From positions 1,054,001 to 1,118,000 of the forward strand of contig CP079215.1 of NCBI GenBank assembly GCA_019316985.1: a stretch of DNA of 64,000 nt, given 5' to 3'. Origin of the DNA: Paraniabella defluvii (lineage in GTDB: Bacteria; Bacteroidota; Bacteroidia; Chitinophagales; Chitinophagaceae). This document shows positions 29,959-46,051 of the stretch, one piece after another. The stretch's first letter is position 1, and each line of letters starts with the position of its first letter. The notes beneath the pieces were generated by a model. The model searched no databases, was not told where the DNA came from, and saw only the letters and a list, made by a program, of their open reading frames with translations. The position numbers and the translations under genes were made by a program.

Positions 29959-30698
29959 TTACTCTTTTGAGATCCAGTTGGCATTATATTTTAACAATGC
30001 CTGCTCCATTTGAGTAAAAACGGCTTGTTTCAATAAATGATAGTCGGCTCCCGGTTCTATTTTTTTAAGGTATACAGCCCTGCATCCACCCGGGGTTAAC
30101 GAAAAACACTGCTGTAGTGCATTCTTTTATAAGTATCTAAAAACAACACAGGCTGAACGGGTGTTTGGGTTTCCACGGCCAGCTTAAAGGCTCCATTATA
30201 GAACTCTTTCAGCGGCGCTGAAGTTTCGTTAAATGTTCCTTCAGGAAATACAAATATGGATATTCCTTTGTTTAAAACAGATTTAAGTATTTTCAAACTG
30301 GCAGCCCTATGAGCGGCATCACTCCGGTCTACCGTTACAATCGCATTTTTATAAATAAAGCCGAATACCGGCACCCGGGTCATTTCAATTTTTCCCAGGG
30401 GTCTCAAGGGTTTTCTAAATACTTTTACCAGCATGGGTATATCCAGGTAAGAAATATGATTGGCTACAATAATGCTTTTTTCGCCAGCGTTATAAGGCGT
30501 TTCATATATCGATTTAACACGAATAAAAGTAAAGGCAAACCACAGGTCGGCCCAAAATACGCAAAGCCGGTAAATCATATTTCCTCCTTTGATGCGGCCG
30601 AAAAAACTCGCTACAATCACCAGGGGAAATATCAGCAGCATTAAAGCCACAAAAATGATGGCGGCATAAATGCTGAATAGGAAACGAAGGACTGCCAT
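29959..30698 (-). CDS. plsC: 1-acyl-sn-glycerol-3-phosphate acyltransferase family protein (frameshifted)
   Basis: Membrane-bound PlsC-type acyltransferase for phosphatidic acid synthesis. An N-terminal hydrophobic segment (FLFSIYAAIIFVALMLLIFPLVIVASFF) precedes the catalytic NHISYLD (the HX4D motif) and FVFPEGTFNE (the EGT substrate motif), with PVQPVLFLDTYKR later. One base is lost near 30103; the restored end reads LTPGGCRAVYLKKIEPGADYHLL...NANWISKE with stop at 29959-29961. Start is ATG at 30698; the TTG at 30710 belongs to the -7 box. Ends 16 nt before priA's ATG on the same strand, so priA may be co-transcribed. An octamer tract lies just upstream. Confidence 0.88.
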
Positions 30699-30706
30699 AT
30701 AGTATA

Positions 30707-30744
30707 GCAAATGTAGGGATTAGTTGGTTGGTTGATTAGTTAAC
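30707..30744 (-). promoter_or_regulatory. Octamer tract and -7 box of plsC (minus strand)
   Basis: On the minus strand, TACATTTGC (30715 down to 30707) matches TAnnTTTG 8 nt before the plsC ATG. Directly upstream GTT (AAC on the minus strand) occurs at 30723, 30731 and 30739, an exact 8-nt period, with one extra copy at 30727. Confidence 0.65.
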
Positions 30745-30898
30745 GGGGTGATATATTGACCGGTTAACAAGGGCAGACAAAATCTAATTTGTTTTGGGTA
30801 GTACCCGAAAACAAAAGCGGTTAGCCGGAGACTACCCAATCCCAGGCATCCCCTACAGACAGGCCTTGCCTACTCCTTCTTAGGAAGATTGGGAAGAC

Positions 30899-30928
30899 CA
30901 ACCTTTCAACTTTTCAACGTACCTTTGC
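30899..30928 (+). promoter_or_regulatory. Octamer tract and -7 box of mtaB
   Basis: CAAC begins at 30899, 30907 and 30915 (8-nt period), followed after 1 nt by TACCTTTGC (30920-30928), a full match to the Bacteroidota -7 box, 6 nt before the mtaB ATG. The remaining 200 nt back to plsC hold no supported gene. Confidence 0.7.
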
Positions 30929-30934
30929 ACTCTT

Positions 30935-32220
30935 ATGCAAGGCGCAAAATCAGTAGCTTTTCACACTTTGGGATGTAAATTAAATTACTCTGAAACTTCT
31001 TCCATCTCGCGAATGATGGAAAATGAAGGATTTGTGAAAAAGAATTTACTGAAGAGGCCGATGTATATGTGATCAACACCTGCTCGGTTACCGAAAATGC
31101 GGATAAAGAATGCCGCCAACTGGTGCGTCGCATACAACGTAAAGCACCTGAAAGCATTGTGGTGATTACCGGTTGCTATGCCCAGTTAAAACCCAAAGAA
31201 ATAGCAGAAATTCCGGGGTTGACCTGGTGCTGGGAGCAGCGGAAAAGTTCAATATTACCAAACATATTAAAGAAATTTCAAAGGGCGACTCTGCCAGGAT
31301 ATGCAGTTGTGACATCGAGGATGTTTCGGGATTTCATTCTTCTTTCTCCATCAACGACCGCACGCGTACTTTTTTAAAAGTGCAGGATGGGTGCGACTAT
31401 AATTGCTCTTTTTGTACCATACCTATGGCACGCGGTAAAAGCCGGAGCGATAGTATTGCTAATGTGATCAGAAGCGCCCAGGACCTTGCTGGCAGCGGAG
31501 CGAAAGAAATTGTACTTACCGGTATTAACCTGGGCGATTTTGGCAAAGGTCCTGACGGCAATGAGCCTATATCTTTTCAAAACAGGGAAGAAAATTTTTA
31601 CAAGCTGATACAGGAGCTGGATCAGGTAGATGGCATTGAGCGTTATCGTATTTCATCTATCGAGCCCAACCTGCTCACCAACGAAATAGTAGAATTTGTT
31701 GCCAACAGCAAAAATTCATGCCGCATTTTCATATTCCTTTGCAGAGCGGCAGCAATACAATATTGGGAATGATGCGGCGCCGGTACAAAAGAGAGCTGTA
31801 TGCAGAGCGTGTAGGCCTTATAAAAACATTAATGCCTCATGCTGCAATAGGGGTTGATGTAATTGTAGGGTTCCCGGCGAAACCGAAGCTGCCTTCAGAG
31901 AAACCTATGATTTCCTTCACGGAATGGATATTTCCTATTTACATGTTTTTACCTATTCGGAAAGAGATAATACACATGCGCTTACCTTAGGCCCGGTAGT
32001 GGATATGCATACCCGCCACGAAAGAAATAAATCGTTGCGTAACCTGTCTTACATGAAAATGCAGTATTTCGAGGCGCAGCATGGAGGTCAAACGCGTAAA
32101 GTACTGTTTGAAAATCACAACAAGAATGGAATGATGGAGGGCTACACCGATAATTATATCCGTGTCAGCGTTCCTTATAAAACTGAGTGGGAGAACAGTA
32201 TCGTAGAATGGCAGTTATAG
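30935..32220 (+). CDS. mtaB: tRNA (N6-threonylcarbamoyladenosine-37-C2)-methylthiotransferase (frameshifted)
   Basis: Radical SAM methylthiotransferase that makes ms2t6A37 in ANN-decoding tRNAs. N-terminal UPF0004 domain: FHTLGCKLNYSETSS, VINTCSVTENADKECRQ and VVITGCYAQLKP provide three Cys for the auxiliary cluster. The radical SAM motif is CDYNCSFC (C-x3-C-x2-C), then ISSIEPNLL, HFHIPLQSGSN and DVIVGFPGETE; a TRAM-like C-terminus ends EWENSIVEWQL. The GCKLNYSE/ENADKECR pattern favours MtaB over MiaB. Shifts near 31040, 31215, 31705 and 31870 break it; about 430 residues joined. Confidence 0.9.
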
Positions 32221-32229
32221 GATCCTGTA

Positions 32230-32831
32230 CTATTTTCCTTTCCTGGCTTTATACTGCTGGTTAAGACCTTTAATTACTTCGCTGGTAATATCATACGCCG
32301 TATCGCTGTAATAGAAAAAAAGGCTCGTGAGAGAATATAAAAGAATAGGTACCGTCAGCATTAAACTTCTTCAGGTAGTCCTGTATATCCTTAATAACAC
32401 TCATATTTTTAGACGCCAGCCAGCTTTGGTATCCGTCCATTAGGGATTGTCTTTTTCCAGCATCTGGCGTTGGGTAGTTTCAATATCTTCCTGGCTGCTG
32501 CGGCCTGTTCCTCCGTCATTGTAGCGCCTCGCTGCTGGTAGCCTTCCAGCTTATTCCGGTAAGCCTTATCCATCTTATTCAACTCAGCATCAAGCCCCTC
32601 CTGCCTTCTTTCCACTTCGTTCGACACTGCTTTCGCCAGCTCGTATTTTCCTGTATAGAATCCATGTTCATGTACGCAAATAACAATTTTTTTCCCCCTG
32701 GGTAGTGTCTTTTGTTTTTAATGCGCTTCCTGCCGTTACAACCTTTTCCGAACCGCCTGTAAATTGCTTATACAATAAATAGGTTACCGCTATAACCAAT
32801 AAAGCATTTACAATCAATAAGCTTGTTTCAT
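32230..32831 (-). CDS. OmpH/Skp-family periplasmic chaperone-like protein (frameshifted)
   Basis: About 200 residues. An N-terminal membrane anchor or signal (SLLIVNALLVIAVTYLLYKQF) is followed by FAYMNMDSIQ, the usual OmpH start, a long charged coiled-coil (SNEVERRQEGLDAELNKMDKAYR region, then YQQRGATMTEEQAAAARQ), and a C-terminal SFIFSHEPGLFFYSDTAYDIT segment. Skp-like proteins carry unfolded outer-membrane proteins through the periplasm. Several shifts (near 32815, 32690, 32500, 32440, 32320) break it. It stands alone, downstream of rpoC on the same strand but beyond rpoC's terminator. Confidence 0.78.
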
Positions 32832-33080
32832 CCGAATATTTTATATTTTTAAATTGGGTTGGACGCCCACCCGGTAAGGTGGCCAGGTAACGCCTACCGC
32901 ATCCTCCCTCTACAAAACTTTTTACATGGGCGTTTCCAAATCACGTCAAAATTTAAACCTGCAATATAATCATCAATTAAAGAAAAAGTGCAGATGAAAC
33001 CTTTCTTATGAAAGGCTTAACGAGAATTAGAACATTTTAGATCGAAAAGTTAAGAGTTAAGCTGTGAACTACCAACTTTC
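32832..33080. other. Intergenic region between rpoC terminator and OmpH-like gene
   Basis: About 250 nt without a supported gene. It holds a small hairpin CCTTTC-TTAT-GAAAGG near 33000-33015 and a repeated GTTAAGA/GTTAAGC pair near 33045-33060. The promoter of the OmpH-like gene must lie here, but no convincing TAnnTTTG box was found. Confidence 0.4.
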
Positions 33081-33124
33081 TTCCATAAAAAAGAGCAATC
33101 CCGGTATGATCCAGAATTGCTCTT
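33081..33124 (-). terminator. Intrinsic terminator of the rpoBC operon
   Basis: On the minus strand AAGAGCAAT pairs with ATTGCTCTT (33116-33124 with 33091-33099, perfect 9 bp) and is followed by TTTTTATGG. It starts 21 nt after the rpoC stop. Confidence 0.85.
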
Positions 33125-33144
33125 ACAAATTTTTATTGCAGAAA

Positions 33145-37436
<4,292 letters not shown>

Positions 37437-37495
37437 GTTTCTATTTAAGATTTTTTATTTTTAAGATTTAAGATTCGGACGCTGACTTTTTGAAG

Positions 37496-37528
37496 AGTCC
37501 ATAGACCATGGTTGATGGTCCATGGACT
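37496..37528. repeat. Inverted repeat in the rpoB-rpoC spacer
   Basis: AGTCCATAGACCA (37496-37508) pairs with TGGTCCATGGACT (37516-37528) with one mismatch, leaving a 7-nt loop. No T-run follows on the transcribed strand side that would make a strong terminator, so an RNA processing or pausing element is more likely. Confidence 0.65.
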
Positions 37529-37535
37529 TTAAAAT

Positions 37536-41335
<3,800 letters not shown>

Positions 41336-41476
41336 AAATTATACACCGGTTTTAATGATCGACCTATAGAAACGCCAAAAAGGACCACTTTTATTGCTAA
41401 AAGAAATCCTACTGAAATTCAATTACTTGAATACATTTCGTAAGTCAAAATTTTATTGGCCAAAATAAAAAGGACT

Positions 41477-41485
41477 GCAAAGTTA
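41477..41485 (-). promoter_or_regulatory. -7 box for rpoBC (minus strand)
   Basis: TAACTTTGC on the minus strand, a full match to TAnnTTTG, about 140 nt upstream of the rpoB ATG. Together with the terminator after rplL it implies that rpoBC is transcribed independently of rplKAJL. Confidence 0.65.
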
Positions 41486-41584
41486 GGGGATAAATGATAA
41501 AGAAAAAGTTATTAGCAATAATTTTGCCAAATTTTATTTTGACGATGGTTTTTATAAATCGTAAATTTATAAAAACTGCAATCT

Positions 41585-42575
41585 ATGAGCCTGAAACACA
41601 CCCTGAAAGAGTCTTTGACTTTTTCAAAAAAAGAACGCGTGGGTATTATAATCCTGCTTCCCGCGATACTTATTGTAGCCTTTTTGCCCTTTGGGGAACC
41701 CCGCTCCCCTGTGGAGGCAGAGATATCTCCTTCCGACTCCGTATGGCTGGCCAAAGCCCGCGGCCTGCAGGAGAACAACCGGGATCAGCAACTGCAGGCT
41801 CCCTGGAGGAACAGCTTACGATCACCGGCTTCCGGTCGGATGATGCGGAAAGAACTTATAACAATACCGGCAACGGCATTCTTTTCAGTTTTGACCCCAA
41901 TACACTGGACGCCGATGGCTTTAAAAAGCTGGGCTTAAGGGATAAAACCATCCGAACCCTGCTCAACTATCGAAACAAAGGGGCAGATTCCGCAAACCGG
42001 AAGACCTGGGTAAAATTTATGGTTTAAGACAGGAAGAATATCAACGGTTAAGGCCTTATATAGCTATTGCAGGTGGCGCTACGGCTGCAGGCGGTTCAGT
42101 AGAAAACCGGAACTATTCGTCCGCATCCGTTCAAAATACCCTGGCTAACGATAGCAAGCCCCTTTATACGCCTAAAATAATTGAAATCAACAGCGCAGAC
42201 GTTGCTGCCTTTGAGTCTTTACACGGCATCGGTTATAAGCTGGCAACCAGGATTATTAATTTCAGAGAAAAGTTAGGAGGATTTTATTCAGTTGACCAGG
42301 TTGGAGAAACTTATGGAGTTCCGGATTCTACTTTCCAAAAAATTAAATCCCGCTTAAAAGTAGACCCGCAGCTCATTAAAAAAATAGATATCAACAAGGC
42401 CGGTTATGATGAGCTTAATAACCATCCTTATATCAGCGCCAGGCTGGCTTTCCGGATCTTAAAGCAGAGAAAGGAGAGCGGGCATTTTTCGACGGTGGAA
42501 GAAATAAAAGAATCCGTAGCACAAACTGCAGACTCTTATGAAAAAGTATCCGCGTACATCACAGCCGGCAATTAG
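41585..42575 (+). CDS. ComEA-like helix-hairpin-helix protein (frameshifted)
   Basis: About 331 residues. An N-terminal membrane anchor (ERVGIIILLPAILIVAFLPFG) is followed by a linker and repeated helix-hairpin-helix units: FDPNTLDADGFKKLGLRDKTIRTLLNYR, IEINSADVAAFESLHGIGYKLATRIINFREK and IDINKAGYDELNNHPYISARLAFRILK (each abridged in meaning to an N-x-A/T...L...I/R pattern). Such proteins bind DNA at the periplasmic face or near the envelope; a role in DNA uptake is inferred from ComEA only. Shifts near 41805 and 41990. It lies on the opposite strand between rplL and rpoB, an unusual place. Confidence 0.8.
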
Positions 42576-42623
42576 GCTGATACAGCCGCCTTCTTTTATT
42601 GATAGATGACTGCCTGCATAAAA

Positions 42624-42652
42624 GAAAGCCCGCGAAATAAATCGCAGGCTTC
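42624..42652 (-). terminator. Possible terminator for minus-strand transcription in the rplL-rpoB gap
   Basis: On the minus strand AAGCCTGCGA and TCGCGGGCTT pair over 10 positions with one mismatch around TTTATT, followed by TCTTTTAT. It would end transcripts coming from the small frame at 42732-42982; it also lies just after the ComEA-like gene. Confidence 0.5.
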
Positions 42653-42731
42653 TCGTGCTAAAAAGGGCGGGCTTATATTTTATTCATATTGATTCCAATT
42701 TCAGCTTATCACATACCTTAACCTGCTTTTT

Positions 42732-42982
42732 CTAAAACTGCTCATGCACGGTAACATGGTAGGGGGTCATTAACCAAACAGCTACCAAGCGCATAAAGCT
42801 GATGATTGCCGGAAGCGCCATAGCAGAGGTGCTAGTACTGTTACCTAATAGCTTATACAACTGCGGGGTTGAGTTGCTCCACCGTTATAGGACAATTCGC
42901 CACCGGTTAATAAATGTTGTTTAGTAACAATACAACCACGGGTACTAAAAAGACCGGGTGAGAGACTAGTGTTAAGGCTCAT
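42732..42982 (-). CDS. Possible small protein gene in the rplL-rpoB gap (low confidence)
   Basis: A minus-strand ATG at 42982 opens MSLNTSLSPGLFSTRGCIV and continues to GGATQP; one missing base near 42870 then leads to LYKLLGNSTSTSAMALPAIISF-like sequence and a stop at 42732-42734, about 83 residues. The second half is hydrophobic. A terminator-like hairpin follows at 42624. I do not recognise the family, see no -7 box, and coding status is doubtful. Confidence 0.25.
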
Positions 42983-43354
42983 AATGTATAGGTTTTAAAT
43001 CAGCGTAAATGCGCTAAAAAAACAGTGCTTCAAAGAAGGTTTTCAAGACAATCTCATCAAGCTTTTGCGCAGTAAGCTTTATCACATACGTTGAATATTT
43101 CAGCACACGAATTTTTAACGGATTTTGTCGGGCTTTTAAGTTTTATAGTGTTTTAAATATCCAGCAAAACAGGTAACAAAGAACGGTGATCAGGTCGTTG
43201 CTTTACTATTAGGGCTATTAGGGCTTCTATATTACCTGTTTGCTACGCTTCAGAAACAAATACAATACAAAAGGTACAGTAAATTATTAACAATATAAAG
43301 CATAGATGTTAACTTTTTTTTATACACAATTTGTATGCCATTCTTATTTCAACA
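42983..43354. other. Non-coding stretch upstream of the rplL terminator
   Basis: About 370 nt, AT-rich, without a supported gene. It contains the inverted repeat at 43163-43244 (listed separately) and a 9-nt tandem duplication CTATTAGGG near 43206-43223. Minus-strand TACCTTTTG near 43280 is one base longer than a -7 box. Confidence 0.45.
43163..43244. repeat. 82-nt element bounded by a 13-bp inverted repeat
   Basis: AGCAAAACAGGTAA (43163-43176) and TTACCTGTTTGCT (43232-43244) are inverted copies differing by one A. The 55-nt interior carries the tandem CTATTAGGG pair. It could be a structured RNA or a small mobile-element remnant; nothing decides between them. Confidence 0.5.
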
Positions 43355-43385
43355 AAAAAGGCAATCATTAAATGATTGCCTTTTT
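43355..43385. terminator. Strong bidirectional terminator after rplL
   Basis: AAAAAGGCAATCAT (43355-43368) and ATGATTGCCTTTTT (43372-43385) form a perfect 14-bp stem with a 3-nt loop and T/A runs on both sides. It lies 20 nt after the rplL stop and would separate rplKAJL from rpoBC. Confidence 0.85.
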
Positions 43386-43404
43386 AAAATTATATACGTA
43401 AGAA

Positions 43405-43776
43405 TTAAGCTACTTCAACATCAGCGCCAGCTTCTTTCAATTTAGCTGCGATATCTTCAGCTTCAGCTTTGCTCACACCTTCTTTAACAGGTTTTGGAGC
43501 GCCGTCTACCAATTCTTTAGCTTCTTTCAAACCTAAACCAGTTAAGTCTTTAACGATCTTAACAACGTTTAATTTAGAAGCACCACCGCTTTTCAGGATA
43601 ACGTCGAATGCTGTTTTTTCTTCTGCAGCAGCTGCGCCGCCACCGTCGCCAGAAACTACTACTGCTGCAGCAGCTGGTTCGATTCCGTATTCAGTTTTTA
43701 AGAAATCTGCTAATTCCTGTACTTCTTTTACAGTTAAACCTACCAGGCTTTCTGCTAAATTTTTAATGTCTGCCAT
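43405..43776 (-). CDS. rplL: 50S ribosomal protein L7/L12
   Basis: Stalk protein that recruits translation GTPases to the ribosome. Intact, 123 residues: N-terminal dimerisation helix region [22 protein letters not shown], the flexible Ala/Gly hinge ([17 protein letters not shown]), and the C-terminal domain with [29 protein letters not shown] and a terminal KEAGADVEV. Last gene of the rplKAJL set; a 196-nt spacer with hairpins separates it from rplJ and a strong terminator follows. Confidence 0.98.
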   Translation of the reverse strand: MADIKNLAESLVGLTVKEVQELADFLKTEYGIEPAAAAVVVSGDGGGAAAAEEKTAFDVILKSGGASKLNVVKIVKDLTGLGLKEAKELVDGAPKPVKEGVSKAEAEDIAAKLKEAGADVEVA

Positions 43777-43864
43777 TTTGTTTAATTTTTACCGTCTTCA
43801 TTTCCCTGTCTGCCAACAGGCAGGCTTAATAAATGGATCCGACGGCGGGTTTAAAAATTGTTTC

Positions 43865-43883
43865 TCCTTATTCTCAATAAGGA
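43865..43883. repeat. Hairpin in the rplJ-rplL spacer
   Basis: TCCTTATT-CTC-AATAAGGA, a perfect 8-bp stem with a 3-nt loop. A second weaker hairpin (CTGCC-AACA-GGCAG) lies at about 43811-43824. They may set the higher rplL expression needed for four copies per ribosome; inferred from the known uncoupled expression of L10 and L12 in other bacteria. Confidence 0.55.
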
Positions 43884-43972
43884 TGATTTATAAAAAGAAC
43901 TAAATCCTAATGAACTTCCGTGTTTGCCTATTCTTCGCCAAAGCTCAGAATTAACAATACAGCGTTGTTTGA

Positions 43973-44572
43973 TTACTCAGCTGCAGGTTTTTCTTCTGCT
44001 GCGGGAGCTTCAGGAGCAGCTGGTGCTTCTGCTGCAGGCGCTTCAGTCGCTGGCGCTGCTTCAGCAGCAACCGGAGCAACATCTCCTTCCGGCTTATTTT
44101 GTAAAGCACCAATAACACGCTGAATCGGGGAAAGCAACAAGCCAATAACTTCGCCGATAAGCTCGTTCTTGGTTTTGATTTGTGTTAATGCTTTCAGCTG
44201 GCTGTCGCCGGCATACAGGTCGCCGTTAATAAAAGCCAGTTTCAATTCAGGTCTTTCCGCTTTAGCTTCGTTACGGAAAGAGCTTAAAATAACAGCTGGT
44301 TCTTTGGGGTTTTCAGAGAACATTAAAGCGGTTACTTTATGTAAAGAGTCGTAAACACCTGCGTATTTTTCAGCATCCAGAGATTCCAGTGCTTTTTTGA
44401 TAAGGGTGTTTTTAGCCACTTTCATTTCAACATTTTTGTCGAAACAAGCCCGGCGTAATTTGCTTACCTGCTCTACAGTAAGCGATTCTGTATCGGTTAT
44501 ATAGAAATTGTCGTACTGAGAGAACTTACCTTTCAATACTTCAATTACTTCGTTTTTTTGATCTTTAGTCAT
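43973..44572 (-). CDS. rplJ: 50S ribosomal protein L10
   Basis: Base of the ribosomal stalk, binding 23S rRNA and L12 dimers. Intact, 199 residues. The conserved RNA-binding part includes SLTVEQVSKLRRACFDKNVEMKVAKNTLIKKAL (abridged) and FINGDLYAG; the L12-binding helix LIGEVIGLLLSPIQRVIGALQ follows. An added 40-residue Ala/Pro/Glu-rich tail (PAAEAPAAPEAPAAEEKPAAE in part) exceeds the typical L10 length of about 165-175 and is a Bacteroidota-type extension. Confidence 0.97.
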   Translation of the reverse strand: MTKDQKNEVIEVLKGKFSQYDNFYITDTESLTVEQVSKLRRACFDKNVEMKVAKNTLIKKALESLDAEKYAGVYDSLHKVTALMFSENPKEPAVILSSFRNEAKAERPELKLAFINGDLYAGDSQLKALTQIKTKNELIGEVIGLLLSPIQRVIGALQNKPEGDVAPVAAEAAPATEAPAAEAPAAPEAPAAEEKPAAE

Positions 44573-44648
44573 TTTATTTCGATTTGACTGTGTTTAAAAT
44601 TGTTGCGGTTGTGTTATACCTGCCGGTTAGGGCTGTACTACAACTTGA

Positions 44649-45339
44649 TTAGTGAACAAAGCCTTTAGTGTCTAAAGCAATGCCTGGGCTCATAGAGCTT
44701 GCCATGCTGATACCTTTTAAATAGGTACCTTTTGCTGTAGAAGGTTTTGCTTTAATGATAGCATTGATGAACTCCTGTCCGTTCTGAGCGATCTTTTCAG
44801 GAGAAAAGCTTACACGACCGATAGAAGCGTGGATGATACCAGCTTTATCAACCTTGAAAGCGATTTTACCACCTTTAACTTCATTTACTGCAGCAGCCAC
44901 ATCATTGGTAACAGTACCTGTTTTAGGGTTAGGCATTAAGTTACGAGGACCTAATACTTTACCTAATTTACCAATTTTAGGCATTACAGCAGGTGTAGCG
45001 ATGATTACATCTACATCTGTCCAGCCGCCTTCAATTTTTGGATAAACTCGTCTAAACCTACATGGTCTGCTCCTGCTTCTTTAGCAGCAGCTTCTTTGTC
45101 GGGAGTGCAAAGCACCAGCACTCTTTTGTTTTACCGGTACCATGAGGTAAGGTAACAGTGCCGCGAATTGCCTGATCTGCCTTTTTAGGATCAACGCCTA
45201 ACCGTACGTGCAAATCAACAGAAGCATCAAATTTCGCAACATTTATTTCTTTAACCAATGAAGAAGCTTCATTAAGCGTATAAGCTTTGTTAGCATCCAC
45301 CTTGGAATTTACAGCTTTTCTTTTCTTTGTAATTGCCAT
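44649..45339 (-). CDS. rplA: 50S ribosomal protein L1 (frameshifted)
   Basis: Ribosomal L1 stalk protein, which moves deacylated tRNA at the E site and in many bacteria represses its own operon. [20 protein letters not shown] starts at 45339; [31 protein letters not shown], then after shifts near 45130 and 45030 [22 protein letters not shown] and the C-terminal [11 protein letters not shown]...[16 protein letters not shown]. Joined length about 231 residues. It follows rplK by 10 nt. Breaks are attributed to sequencing error. Confidence 0.97.
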
Positions 45340-45349
45340 TGTAATTCTT

Positions 45350-45808
45350 TTAAGGGTTTAATGGATTAATTTTCCCAGGGGCTTTACCTTCTACAGTTAA
45401 TCCCATGCTACGTGCTGTACCTGCAACCATTTTCATAGCGCTTTCAGCAGTAAAGCAGTTCAGGTCGGGCATTTTATCCTTTGCGATTGCCTCTACCTGC
45501 TCCCAGGTAACTTTACCTACTTTGGCACGGTTGCTTTCTTTAGAACCTTTCTGAATTTTAGCCGCTTCCATCAGCTGCACCGCAGCAGGAGGCGTTTTAA
45601 TTACAAAGTCGAAACTTTTGTCGGTATAAACAGTGATTAATACAGGAAGTACTTTTCCTGGTTTGTCCTGTGTGCGCGCATTGAACTGCTTGCAGAATTC
45701 CATGATGTTAACACCTTTGGAACCTAGCGCCGGACCGATGGGAGGTGCAGGATTGGCCTGACCACCTTTACACTGCAGCTTTACAAAGCCGGAGATTTCT
45801 TTTGCCAT
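45350..45808 (-). CDS. rplK: 50S ribosomal protein L11
   Basis: GTPase-centre protein needed for stringent response activation by RelA. Intact, 152 residues (usual 141-147): [40 protein letters not shown] at the N-terminus ([16 protein letters not shown] is the hallmark) and the rRNA-binding C-terminal domain with [14 protein letters not shown]. First gene of the rplKAJL operon. Unusually, nusG, secE and tuf are not upstream; an SMP-30 gene lies there divergently. Its promoter carries an octamer tract. Confidence 0.98.
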   Translation of the reverse strand: MAKEISGFVKLQCKGGQANPAPPIGPALGSKGVNIMEFCKQFNARTQDKPGKVLPVLITVYTDKSFDFVIKTPPAAVQLMEAAKIQKGSKESNRAKVGKVTWEQVEAIAKDKMPDLNCFTAESAMKMVAGTARSMGLTVEGKAPGKINPLNP

Positions 45809-45872
45809 TTTTAAATGATTTATGGTTCAAACGCTCTGCCGGTTATTCCGGGAAGAGCTCCCAAATTCCTCG

Positions 45873-45900
45873 TTCTGTATCGATATTATTCCATACAGAA
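45873..45900 (-). other. Leader hairpin of the rplKAJL mRNA
   Basis: TTCTGTAT (45873-45880) and ATACAGAA (45893-45900) form a perfect 8-bp stem in the 117-nt leader between the -7 box and rplK. A leader site for L1 autoregulation is a reasonable guess; the sequence does not prove it. Confidence 0.45.
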
Positions 45901-45925
45901 AACCTAAAAAGAACTAATTGGGGGT

Positions 45926-45963
45926 GCAAAGGTAAGTGTTTTGGTTGATAAGTTGATCAGTTT
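45926..45963 (-). promoter_or_regulatory. Octamer tract and -7 box of rplKAJL (minus strand)
   Basis: On the minus strand TACCTTTGC (45934 down to 45926) is a full -7 match. Upstream of it, AAC units (GTT on the plus strand) begin at 45944, 45952 and 45960, again exactly 8 nt apart, with unit AACTTATC present once in full. Confidence 0.65.
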
Positions 45964-46051
45964 ACCGGCAGTTTAAGTGCTTACGGGAGCCAGGATGGAG
46001 CAAAAAGATAAAACTAATTGATTTGAAGGGTATTATTAATACATTTAGGTC

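Noticed and set aside
43200..43230. Tandem CTATTAGGG units as a CRISPR or larger satellite
   Set aside because: Only two 9-nt units with no spacers.
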